Made by a program: the position numbers and the translations under genes
The notes under the pieces: model-generated
The model's input: the letters and a program-made list of their open reading frames with translations, nothing else
What the model was told of the DNA's origin: nothing
Database searches by the model: none
Source: Hygrocybe punicea
Lineage: Eukaryota > Basidiomycota > Agaricomycetes > Agaricales > Hygrophoraceae
Reading direction: 5' to 3'
Assembly: GCA_963556145.1 (NCBI GenBank)
Contig: OY744461.1
Coordinates: 8,938,891 to 9,002,890, forward strand
Length of the DNA stretch: 64,000 bases
In this document: positions 1 through 10,300 of the stretch, in pieces
Layout: each line of letters opens with the position of its first letter
Position numbering within the stretch: the stretch's first letter is position 1

Positions 1-1
1 A

Positions 2-660
2 CACAGGCAGAATTGAAGTGAAGTGGACAGACGCTGGAGGAAGCATTGGATGTTTTCACGCAGGGGACGCATCATGCACTTTTGGCGGTGGGGAAGACGC
101 CTGTTGTGTGGGAAGGTCGGTTAGTGCTGACACGATGTCCTGTTTGCTCACAACATTGTTGTTAGAAATTGTTTTAAATCACAAAGTGACTTTGGATAAG
201 AACACTGTCATGTTCGTGTTGCCAAATTTTCGGGACCAAAATTCCACGCTGGACGCTTTGGGTTTGGATCTCATCCAACAGTGCCGCTGCCGTGGTCGCA
301 AAGAACTTCCGGATTATTCTTGCGCCCTCCAACTATTTCTGCTTGGTTCACGAACACATGAACTTTTGAAATGCGGTAGTCCGGTTTAGACGTGTATCAA
401 TAGGACTGCGGAGGTGGCTGGGAAATAGCCCAACCAGGTAAATTATTTACTGACTAACGAGATGTCATGACTTACCTCTGATACTAATAATAGCTGTGAT
501 CCATTCAAAACTTGGTCAGAGGTATGGTTTTTTTCTCCTGTTTCTATTTTCCGCAGCAATATATGCAGAGTTCCATTTGGTAACAGGAGGCGAAGAGCTT
601 TTCCTTGAAAGTGGTTTGTTAGCCACCGTAAAGGCAGAAGACCTGTGCGAATCTGGTGCA
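2..660 (+). pseudogene. GH20 beta-N-acetylhexosaminidase, C-terminal exons, decayed
   Basis: The reading frames give the C-terminal part of a secreted chitobiose/GlcNAc-releasing GH20 hexosaminidase. TLEEALDVFTQGTHHALL and KTPVVWE (frame 2) join across a GT-AG intron (about 117-170) to IVLNHKVTLDKNTVMF. Further on come WISSNSAAAV and KNFRIILAPSNYF (about 262-343), then across an intron (about 348-406) a Asp-Cys-Gly-Gly-Gly stretch, WLGNSPT (about 420-436), and after another intron NSCDPFKTW (about 489-520). These are landmarks of the catalytic barrel's last strands. Lesions: the acceptor expected before WISS (about 261) reads TTTGG rather than AG, and the DCGG to WLGN step needs a one-base shift near 413. 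The N-terminal part lies outside the window. The end near 660 is uncertain. The family call is sound; the pseudogene call is likely but partly rests on indels. Confidence 0.68.
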
Positions 661-1834
661 TTGATCCCTCCTGATGGCGATGCCGGTGGACCTGGTTCCC
701 CGTCTTTCTCCTTCACCCCCATCCCCAGGATTTTCTTCCGGCGACTTCAAGTTCGAGAGTCCTTCGCACCCTCCCTTGCAGCCATGCAGTGCTATCTTCG
801 ATTCATATTCCACAGCACCATTCTCTATCGAATCACCTCACCGCCACTCACCCTTACCTTCAAACAACGAAATCGGGAGCGTGGTGCTCTCGTCATCGCC
901 TGTATCACGCAGCTCGCCCTCATCAACCTTTACTTTCGAACACCGAGATGTCCAACACAGCTTCTACATCTGCTGTGACGTTTTTCAACATGGAATGTGA
1001 AGCCAATTCCTATCCGCCAGTGAGTCGCGGTGCATCTTCTGGGTCATCGCAGGTCGCAAAACTGGAAACTCCCGTGAACCGAGCACGTTTCTTCAATCAG
1101 GCTCCTTCCACAAGGCGAAGTAGTGTTTTTCCGTCACCTACATCCCCAACAACAAACAAAATATCCAGCCTGTGCCTTTGGGCTGAGGGAATGTCATCAT
1201 ACAACTTGTCATTCGACGCCTTGAGAGCCACATCTCTCCATTCACTCTCACCGATCACCATTCAAATTAAACTATCCCTCCCATCAATTGACGATATTCA
1301 TAGCCTGCCCACACTCCATGGTTTTCATGGTTCTGTCACTTTCAATGCCCCATGGCCTTCTTCCGCCAAGTGCATTACCGGGTCTATGTTGGAAAGGCTC
1401 GCATCTCCGGGGAGGCCGAAACTCTTCAACTAGTCGCGTCTAGTATATCTATGGCGATATGGCAAAGGTTCCTTCACACAGAATCGTCTCTCAGCAGGAG
1501 TCGATGGCTTGATGAAAGTATGCATACACCACAGATGTTTTCCACATGCTCGCCGTATACTGATCCACGTGTCTATTAATTAGCTTTGCAGACCACTATA
1601 ACACAGGAATTCATCATTGACGGCCATCTTCTGGCCCTCGTCTTCTACGACCTGGAACGGAGAGCCAGCAGTTCTTCACCGGCCGCCCAACTCACAGGAT
1701 TCACTCCATACCGGACTGACGATACCACTGCCGTACATGTCCCCAAATATTGCCTTTCCCTTAATCCATTTCCCTCCCACGAACTCATTTTAGCCGATTT
1801 TGGTGGATATCAACTTCCAGTCATACACCTTTGA
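660..1834 (+). pseudogene. TEA/ATTS-type transcription factor, C-terminal region only
   Basis: This stretch resembles the conserved C-terminal half of basidiomycete TEA-domain (AbaA/TEC1-like) regulators, recalled as a pattern and not searched. A Ser/Pro-rich segment (about 690-1150) is followed by LHGFHGSVTFNAPWPS and KCIT (about 1315-1380), then VYVGKARISGEAETL, ESSLSRSRWLDE (about 1481-1517), a 66-nt intron (1518-1583), and ITQEFIIDGHLLALVFYDLE (about 1592-1660). The intron choice at 1583 keeps the frame open into TLQTTITQE. Between KCIT and VYVGK one base is missing at about 1378-1381, which breaks the frame. I find no DNA-binding TEA helices upstream, so the protein would lack its DNA-binding part. 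It converges on the CAND1 fragment. It could instead be another C-terminal domain that I match incorrectly. Confidence 0.5.
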
Positions 1835-1848
1835 TCCTCTCGTAAACA

Positions 1849-2244
1849 TCATCTCATCACAGACGCAACTTGTTCTTGGCGGTAAGACCGTGTTTCGTCT
1901 GCTGAAAAATTTGTCACATAATTAAAAATCTCGCCTTGTCGATGCAGGCGAACAATGGCTTTGGACCGAATAATCTTCTCCAGAGAACCTCGATTCGATC
2001 GTCTGGCCTCGTGCCACCAGCTCCGCTGAGGTTTTCTGGACGGGGCGACGCTCCCCAGTGGTCGCGTGCGTAACATTGCTAGCGCGCTTCCGCGGTTGCA
2101 CGACTTACGGTACCGGATGGTGTGCCGGGACATCAAGGCTATCTCATTGCAGCCGTATTGGTGTGTGTTGAGGCCTGGAACTTGTGATGTTGGCGCTTGG
2201 AGTGAAACTCCGACTGGACATGCGTTTAATAAGACGTCTATGGG
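1849..2244 (-). other. Unassigned open stretch downstream of the CAND1 fragment
   Basis: The minus-strand frame of the CAND1 fragment stays open to a stop near 1849, but after about 2245 it no longer reads like a HEAT-repeat protein. I see no motif in it on either strand. It may be badly decayed CAND1 sequence or unrelated DNA at the fragment's breakpoint. Confidence 0.3.
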
Positions 2245-3537
2245 TCTAACTTTTTTTTCTACAGACTTGAATTGACTGAGAAGTGCCTTGGATAGTGAAG
2301 GCACCTGGCTCCGCAAAAGTGTGTAAGGAGACTCTTCAACATCCATAGTCTCATTATCACGTTTCCTCTTTCTGCGGATATTGGAATCGGCATCCTTGGC
2401 TTGAGGATGGCCGCTATAGACGGCTGTCTGGTTGAGAAGCACGACATAGGTTGCCCAAACTTCAAGGCGGACTGTCTCTTCGCGATCACCAAAGCGGGAG
2501 ATGAGGACAGGTGACACTTCCTTGTATATCGACACAAGAAGTTCTGGGCGCGTGCTCACAATGGCCGCCAGCAATTTGGTGGCTGACCGGCGTATTTTGT
2601 AAGAAGTGTCTTCGTCGTCAGAGTACCTGATCCAAGACCATGTTTCAGAGGCAAAATGTAATTGAGATATATATTACACTCACCCATCGAGCCCTGCGTC
2701 GTCGTCGTCATCATCGCCTTCGGCGTCAGCCATGTCTTCGTCTTCGTCTCCCTCATCACCAGCATAATTCTGTTGTTACGATGGTCAACAGGAATGAAAA
2801 CATCGATTGTCGTGCCAAGAACTTACCGGATCATGTTTAATGAACTGATTCCCAACCAGCACGATTGAGTTGAGGAAGAGAGTGATCTCGGCAGGGCACC
2901 GAAGTACGAGTGCTTCCAGAGCCTGCCATATCTTCACGTCAGTATGATGACTTGCCTTGATGAACACAAATTTGCCTGAAGTCCACTCTCTCGGAGCTCG
3001 TCATCTTTTTGAACTGCTTTCAAAATCCCCGGAACGATATCTCCCAGTACAGGCGCAATTTGCAACACTGAATGTCTCGCCACAGCCGCCACGAGCTGCG
3101 AAGTTGTGCGTTGCTTTTCTACACTTGCCGAAGTGGTAAGAAAGGGGTACACAAAGGATTTCAGAAGTCCCTCAAATAGCTCGGGTTGAGATGTTGGGAT
3201 GAACTGCGCGAGGGTGATGATGGCGCGTTTTCGAACAACCGGACATTGGTGGGCCAACAAAGGAGCTAGAACGGTTAGTGGTTGTGGGTTTAAAGTGGTG
3301 CTGGATAGGTTGGAGGGGAATCGGCTGATTAGGATGGACAGAATAGAGAGGGTTTCAATCAGTGTTTCAGGTGGGGTATCTGGCTGTAATGGTGTTATAT
3401 TAGTTGAGGACTGCCGAACGTGGTGGAAACAATACATACATTGGATACTTGTGCAAGAAGTTTGGGTGTTAACTTGGCACACGCCGTCGCGGCAATCTTC
3501 CCATCTGGCGGTAGCTCGGCAGTGATGGTCTTCAACG
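2245..3537 (-). pseudogene. CAND1/TIP120 (cullin exchange factor) internal fragment
   Basis: CAND1 is a HEAT-repeat protein that wraps cullin-Rbx1 and exchanges SCF substrate receptors. Five exons read in order: 3537-3440 (LKTITAELPPDGKIAA), 3383-2976 (long HEAT segment with VVRKRAIITLAQFIP), 2922-2827 (ALEALVLRCPAEITLFLNSI), 2769-2684 (acidic DEGDEDEDMADAEGDDDDDD insert), and 2626 to about 2245 (YSDDEDTSYKIRRSATKLL, STRPELLVSIYKEVSPVLIS). Introns are 3439-3384, 2975-2923, 2826-2770 and 2683-2627; the second is GC-AG. All phases match and no stop interrupts the exons. The first ~150-200 residues are absent upstream of 3537, and the C-terminal two thirds (~800 residues) is absent below 2245. 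It is therefore a well-preserved internal slice, not a complete gene. Its neighbours are also remnants. Confidence 0.85.
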
Positions 3538-3929
3538 CTATGGTATGACTCAACTAAGGAAATTTGCTTTCGGCCGTGGCAAGCTGGAAGCGCTTCAAGC
3601 TCAAGCCCAAGCTCTAGATCTAGCTCAAGGCCTTGGCCTCAAGCTTCATCATGATGAAGCCAAGTTCACTGTTTCAACGTCGCGCAGGATAGAGCGTACT
3701 CTTTGGATTGCCGTGGATGATCGTCGAGGGGTCGGGTAGTGTCCGAAGAGGCACGAGCGAGTGAGTTTTGTGAGTTTGTTGTCAGTCGCACTATTACTGA
3801 TTTAAAGTAAACTCCGATTTTTTCTTTCTTTTCCCCCATCAGACTAAGACATTACTACCTTCGTCAGATCCGCGCTGTTTCTAGTAGTTTCTCGCCTACT
3901 CAGTATTCCAACCATTTCTATCTTGTCCT
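3538..3929. other. Intergenic segment replacing the CAND1 5' end
   Basis: No CAND1 upstream exon is recognisable on the minus strand here. The segment contains a perfect 18-bp palindrome, GCTTCATCATGATGAAGC (3643-3660), inside an AGCT/CAAG-rich tract. A TTTAAAG stretch (3802-3808) lies ahead of the small plus-strand gene and could belong to its promoter; that is only a guess. Confidence 0.3.
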
Positions 3930-4218
3930 ATGTCATTCAACCGCGCTCAACATATCCAGATGAACGCCTGCACCCTGAATGACTTCAGAGGTGATCAATT
4001 TAATATCAGTAAGTCCGAGTCCCATTACCCCGGAATGAAACCATACTGACGGATTCATAGCGATCGGCCGGCTACCAGACGACCAGTCCGAGGCGGGGCA
4101 AGAGAAACAGTGGCGAAAGGCTGCGGAAAGGCGCGAAGCACATTTGAAACGGGAAATCTACCGTTTGAAACGGGAAATTAAGCTGTATGTTCTCATGTCC
4201 GTTTCTCTAAACGGATAG
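3930..4218 (+). CDS. Small two-exon coiled-coil protein (78 aa)
   Basis: Exon 1 (3930-4008) starts MSFNRAQHIQMNACTLNDFR and ends in GDQFNI. A 52-nt intron (4009-4060, GTAAGT...CATAG with the branch site CTGAC) leads to exon 2 (4061-4218), ending in TAG. The protein is 78 residues. The N-terminal pattern (Asn-Ala-His-x-Ile..Thr-Leu-Asn-Asp-Phe-x-Gly-Asp-Gln-Phe-Asn) resembles the short leader seen ahead of many Agaricomycete signalling or NLR-like proteins. The second exon is highly charged, with a repeated LKREIYRLKREIKL heptad-like stretch, suggesting a short coiled coil. I cannot name a function. Canonical splice sites and an unbroken joined frame argue for a real gene; it may also be the truncated head of a longer family member. 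Confidence 0.6.
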
Positions 4219-4505
4219 TTGACCCTCCCTGACAGTGTCTTATTTTTTTTCTATTCTCTCTTCATCCTGCTCTTGCTTCTTATTTCAAGGTTGTGGAAGA
4301 TGTTTTGAGGTACAATAAATGATCCCTTGGCTTAATTTCTGCATGTCAACTCACTTCAGCATTTGCTGAAGTTACTGTGAGTACAATGTATTTTAATTCA
4401 CCAGCAGGGAAGTAACTGATCCAAAGGGATGGGCCAACATTTAAATTGACCAGGCGTCATTGGCCTAAACGCTGCCGCATTTAGATTAAAACTAAATCTG
4501 CACTC

Positions 4506-6223
4506 CCCATCCCCTGTGCCCATTCCGGCTCCCCATTCCGGCTCCCCTGCTCTCCGGTTGCCACCTGTTCTGTCTCGCCACCCCCTCCCCAGCACTAGCA
4601 CAGATGGCCACTCATACTCTCCCCACACAATCCGCCTCCTCTCTGCCCACCCACCCTTCCCCTCCATCATCTCCCCCTCTGCTCTTTGCGCCTCACTATA
4701 CCCATATCCCTGCCGCCCCAACGAACCTGGCTCCCCACGGATCCCCGTTCCTTCACCTGCATCTGCGTCTACACCATCCCCAAATGGCAATCGCCGTACA
4801 CAAACTGCGAACAGCACGACGCCACATGCCCAAGCGTCCGTTGCATGTGCATCATATCCGCGGCCAGCTGTGACGAGCTCTGGAGTGGTGTAGGCCTCGC
4901 TGCCACAGCGGGTGCGTAGGTGAGGCGCACGGGGATCCACGAAACGCGCCAGTCCAAAATTGCCTAGCTGCGTCAATATGCGTGAGGATGGGGGCAGCGG
5001 GTCTAGGGGGGCAACGAGGAGGATATCTGCATGTGCAGAGAAAAAATATTAAGAGGGTGAATGTGATGGTGGAAACAAGATATGCTCACTTTCAAGCTTG
5101 ATGTCGCGGTGCACGAGCCCAACGCTGTGCATCCATGCAACGGCACTACAGAGCTCGCACCACATATGCTGGAGCGTGCTCTCGCTCAGGGCACCCCACG
5201 CACCATCGTTGTTGACGAGAGTGAGGAGGTCTCCACCAACGAGGTGGGGGAGCACGAGGACGTGGTGGGTCGACGTCGAGAATGCACCAAGGAGTGCCGG
5301 ATGTGCGATGTGCTGCAGCGCTGTTAGCCATTAGTAATCCCATTGGATATAACACGAGTATTAAAAAATTCAAAGAAAAAAGGTGCGCACCCGGAGGACC
5401 TCCACCTCCCTGACAAACCCGATGCGCATGCGGTCGCTGTTGCGGTCACGATCTTGCTCGCGTGCCCTAGGCATTGTCTTGACCGCGACAAGCCATGAGC
5501 CCACCCCTACATCCACCCTGCGAAGATCCGAACCGGATTCGGCGGACTTGGTGATGCCAAGTCCTCGGAGGGCCTCCACGACTGGAGTCGTGCCAGCAAT
5601 GTGAGCACCTTTTGGATATGCCCCTACACGCGTTGTCGGCAAGCCAGACACTGCTGAACGTGCCCTGGCCAAGAGTACGCACGAGTATGAGAGTGATGTG
5701 GGGCGGGCCGACTGCCGGGGGTGTGAGAGGAAAGAATAGATTCAGGGACGAGAGCAGAGTCCGGGTTCTCTGGATAATATACAGGGTCTATGGGTGGTGG
5801 AGGTGGTAGGGAGGTGGAGGTGGAAGTGGAAGACGGAGAAGACGAAAGAGAGGGGACCAGGGATGGTGGGCAGGGGGGGGACTCTGCGTCAAACGAGATA
5901 GGGGACGAGATGAGGAGGTGTTCAGTGTCAAGGTTGAGGAAGTCACGTTTATGTTGATGGAGATCGGTGGGGACGTCGATGGCGAGATCGGTGAGGTAGC
6001 GCGAGGGGAAAAGGCGAGAGAGAGCTGGGAGACGTGTTGGGATTGTGAGAGACGCAGGATCTTGGTGGATGGGTACAGAGTCGAGGGAGGAGGATTTGTA
6101 GTGATGATGATTGGGTGGGGGCGCTGGCGAAGGGGGGCGGGTACTAAAGGGGCTTCCAAAAAATGCAGACGTCTTGCTTGAGGGCATGCTCGGGATGCTG
6201 GAGGAGGGCCGAGCGATATGCAT
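4506..6223 (-). pseudogene. Ser/Thr protein kinase, NFG variant, C-lobe truncated
   Basis: A Pro/Ser-rich N-terminal segment starts at Met 6223 (MHIARPSSSIPSMPSSKT) and runs to about 5780. The kinase domain follows in pieces separated by introns: the glycine loop LGQGTFSSVWLA (about 5685-5630), VAVKTMPR with the ATP-binding Lys and VREVEVLR (about 5490-5395), ALQHIAHPALLGAF to HRDIKLE (about 5322-5091), a 63-nt intron 5089-5027, NILL...LGNFGLARFVDP, CGSEAYTTPELV and DAWACGVVLFAV (5026 to about 4750). The catalytic-loop HRD and Asn are intact, but the metal-binding DFG Asp is AAT (Asn). After GEYEWP (about 4640) the remaining C-lobe helices are missing and the frame drifts into unrelated sequence by about 4500. 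Exon phases around the glycine loop could not all be reconciled. The exact family is uncertain (fungal CAMK-like). Confidence 0.72.
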
Positions 6224-6751
6224 GGTGAGGGGATAGAGGGGAGAGACAATACGGAGATGTCAGAGAAGGTGGAGGAGACAGACGGGGAGGTACCGAGGAG
6301 GGACAGGGCCTGGGAGAGTTGAGGGAGGGCGCTAGGGAGGATGGTGAGCGGGGGTGACATCCTCGACGACAGGCCTGTTGAGGGTGCTGTGCTCGGTTAG
6401 TGGTAGTCGTCATAATGGTGATAGTGGTGGTGGTAGAGGAGGGAAGTGGCAAGGACGGAACGAACGAAAAAATGTTAAGTCCCATGACATCATAGGCATA
6501 CAGTGCGGTTCTCGTATTTATTCTCGTATTGGATACATCTTGTCTTAGTTACACAAAAAAAGAGTTTTTGTGAGTACGAGTCTACAAGAACATAAGTCTC
6601 TATTTTTGGTTAGTTTATTCATTTTTAATCGTTGTCTTTTCTCTCGAAACGATTTTATTATTTGCAACCCAATTTAAAAGGACTTATCATATCTAAATCT
6701 TTTTAAAACTTGCGACTTTTCACTGGGATTTGTCGTCTACCGATGTAATAA

Positions 6752-6980
6752 TAGATATTTATTTGCCAGAAATGAATTCACATTAAAATAATTCCAGTCC
6801 ATGGTAACCCCATCCATGCACTGCCAGGAATGCTGGCACTATGATAAGGACATACTAAGGCCATATCATTATGCCAGTAAATGATAAAATGTTGCCGTTC
6901 CGCCACTGAAATGGTAATACCAGATATTTATTTACCAGCATGATATTACATGAGCTAAGCCTAAAATAATTCTGCGCCAA
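6752..6980. repeat. Diverged direct repeats in AT-rich spacer
   Basis: The 6400-7330 interval is AT-rich with no gene I can support. It contains two diverged copies of a module beginning AGATATTTATTTRCCAG (6753 and 6922) and ending TAAAATAATTCYG, about 170 bp apart. They may be termini of an unclassified small element. Nothing else is recognisable here. Confidence 0.35.
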
Positions 6981-7371
6981 GGTAAGAAGAGGTAATATTA
7001 GATCAGTGGCTGGGCGGCTGATTAGCAATTGTCAACTCCGCCATGCCTTACCGGGGTCTCCACGTTTTCCTGATGGGAACACACCTGTTTTCCAGATTCT
7101 GCACGGAACGCTGGATCTTGTGGTTTGCTCTTGACGCTCATGCCATTCGTATTTCAGTATTCGTCCCACTCCGAGACCTTGGGTAATCTGTCCCTAGACT
7201 CCTACCCATACCCAATCGTGCCTTCATGGAGTTCATAGTGTGGCTGGGCTGTGTGGGCGTCTATACGTTCTATGGAAAGCTCACTCAACCTTGACGCACA
7301 GGAACATACACCTTAATAAAGAGCTCTGTTCCCAGCCTCTGGCTGTTTGTGAATTCCGTTCGAGAGCGACG

Positions 7372-10300
7372 ATGGCCGCCAGCACGTTCAAATCTTATGT
7401 ATTACAGGGCAAGTTTTACTCTCTTCTCGAACACTTGTCCATTTATGCTTGCCCTCCCCAAGTCAACAGCATCGACCGGCTCACATGGCCCAAGAAATGT
7501 AACAAATGTTTTCAAAGAAATCTTCTCCAGGTAAAGCTGGAGAAATCGGTTCAGCGTACGACAGTGGTCAACCGAAGTTTGACGCCAACCTGGGATGAAA
7601 AGCTTATCCTGTTAATTTGATTCCAGTGAAGTATGGTCGAATCTCTTGACTGACAATATGCGTCACTTGACAGGTTGGGACATGACACTTCGATTCTTTC
7701 TTTGTTAGTTAAGCACCGCACTTCCAAGCCTCTTTTTAGAGATCCATGTGTGGGCGGCATGGACATCGAAATGAGCCGACTCTTGAATCTGTGCGAGAAT
7801 AGCCAAGGTATGTTGAACGATCTTCCCCTTTAAGTTGTAGTTTTCCCAAACTGTGCAGTTGCCACCTTGGAATTACGATCAAAGGAAGGCAAAGCATGGG
7901 GTGCTCCCCAGGGCTCCATCATAGTTTGGCTCAGTACTAGTGACCCCGTCGAGGCGAGCGCGATTACCGTTTCCAACGCTTCAAGAGACATCAAACGCGG
8001 TGGAATCGTGAAATCTCTCACTGTTGCTGATTCAAATGCCTTTCAAGCTACGAACACTGCCGAGAAGGCGTTGAAGAGCGTCATTTCAAAACTCAGTATA
8101 TTCGTTGCAATAATAAATAAGACATCGGAGGTGACTTGACGGATGGAAGTCGTATTCACGAAGATATTTCTGATGATGCGGCTGCAGGTTCATCCGTATG
8201 CAAACTTTGCTTAGCAGGTGACTTCTTCATTGTACAACGTAACTTACCATCATTTGTTCATGTCATGGATTGCTCACGAACCAACTTAGGCCATCAACGA
8301 ACAGATCAGGAACTCATTTGGCTCTTAACAACCATGGACGACGTCTGCTCGTTCGTGGATACTGTCCAGTCAATCTCGGACAAACTACAGCGTTTCGAAA
8401 ATGTTATTGCCGACATACTCAAGCAAACTGTGGAGTGTGCGATATTCATTCGGGAATACACTAGTCATGGCTTCGGAGGTTGGTAACGTGTCGCTGTCAA
8501 TGCGTCTGCGCTGACGGGGTTCATCAGCCAGAGTTGTCAGACATACATTGGCGAACGCCGACCAGGTCATTAAAAATATGACACGACATTTGATTGCGCT
8601 GAAGCAATCCTTCGACTCTGGCGTTGCCTTTCAAACTGTTTTTGTCTCTACCCGAACACTGGAAGATGTGGAAAAGCTAGGTTCGTGAGAGGGGCCACCT
8701 CATTATGGTTTGTTCAATTACTCATACCAAACATTGATCCTAGTCAACATCGAGATCTTGAAGCGTTTGAACTCCGTTGAAATGAATGCTACTTCGCGCC
8801 CGGAGTGTTTGCCTGATACGCGGCAAGATCTCCTCAAGTCTATCACTGATTGGTTAACCACTCCATCCTCCGGCCAGAACCTATTCTGGCTGCATGGTCT
8901 CGCAGGATCAGGCAAGAGCACCATCTCAACGACAATCGCCGAATACTTTCGCGAGCTGAGAAGACTAGGCGCCTTCATCTTTTTTGACCGCAAACATCCG
9001 TTGAGTAGTGAGCCGACAATTGTCATCCCTACTCTTTGCGAGCAACTCGCGACGTTCGATCCTGACATTAGGACAGCTGTCTGTGCGCAGATTGACCGTG
9101 ATCCAAGCATCACCAAAGCCTCCATGCGTGTTCAATTTGCTAAATTGCTCCGGGAGCCCCTTTAGTTCTCTGGCCGCGTTACATTCTCATGGTCCCATCG
9201 TGATTGTGATCGACGCTTTTGATGAATGCGGCAACTCAGAATCCCGAAAGCCTCTCCTGGCACTATTAGCCAATGATTTTGCTAAGTTTCCTCCGATGTT
9301 TCGATTTCTGATCACTAGCCGCAGAGAATTCGACATCGAAGCCGCTTTCTGCCGCTCTGCCCATGTCGTGGCCAGAGAACTGGACATCATGAATCAAGCC
9401 AACACTGCGGATATATCCTCTTACCTTCATCATCACTTGACATCTTTTCGGGAGAATCCAGTGTTTCAGTTGGCATCTGACTGGCCTGGAAGCGAGAAGA
9501 TTCAGGCTTTGACAAAATCCTCTGCTGGACTATTCATTTGGGCATCCACAGCTGTCAAATTTATTGCAGGGGGTTACCATCCAGATCGACAACTTGGAGT
9601 TCTTGTACGGCCACATCCTAGGGAAGCTGAGTCCGCGCTCGACGACCTTTACGCTACAGCACTTGGTGCAGCCGGCAAGTGGGATAGCGATGAGTTGGCC
9701 CTAGACTTTCGTGCAGTCCTAGGAGCCATTGTCACCGGCAGGGAGCCATTGTCAGATATAAGTTTAGATCACATTCTAGACTTGGATGGATTCCGAGCTT
9801 CCCGGTTCATCTTGTCCCGTTTGCTTTGCCTTTTCCAGTGGCAAACTACCAAGACCCTACATTCGTCATTCGCAGATTATATAACGGATGCGCGACGATG
9901 TGGCAATCAACCTTGGTTTATTGACGTATCAGCTCATCATCAACGTCTTGCTCTTGGATGCTTTCGAATCATGAAGAGGGAGTTAAAATTTAATATATGC
10001 ATCGTATATCTTTAACGACGAGGTCCCCGATATTGGAGGTCGCATCAAAAATAACATCTCTGGGCGCCTGTCATATGCATGTCGTTTTTGGACGGATCAC
10101 GTTCGAGAAAGCGAATTTACGCCAATAACTCGTTCAGATGTCAACGATTTTCTCTCTTACCGGTTTCTGTTCTGGCTGGAAGTGTTAAGCTTGGTGAAAG
10201 AAGTTCGGGTCGCGCCACCGGCACTCTTGTCTACTCAGAATGGGCTATTGTAAGTGCATCTGCTGAATCATTATTATTTTGCATGCACTATGCAATATTA

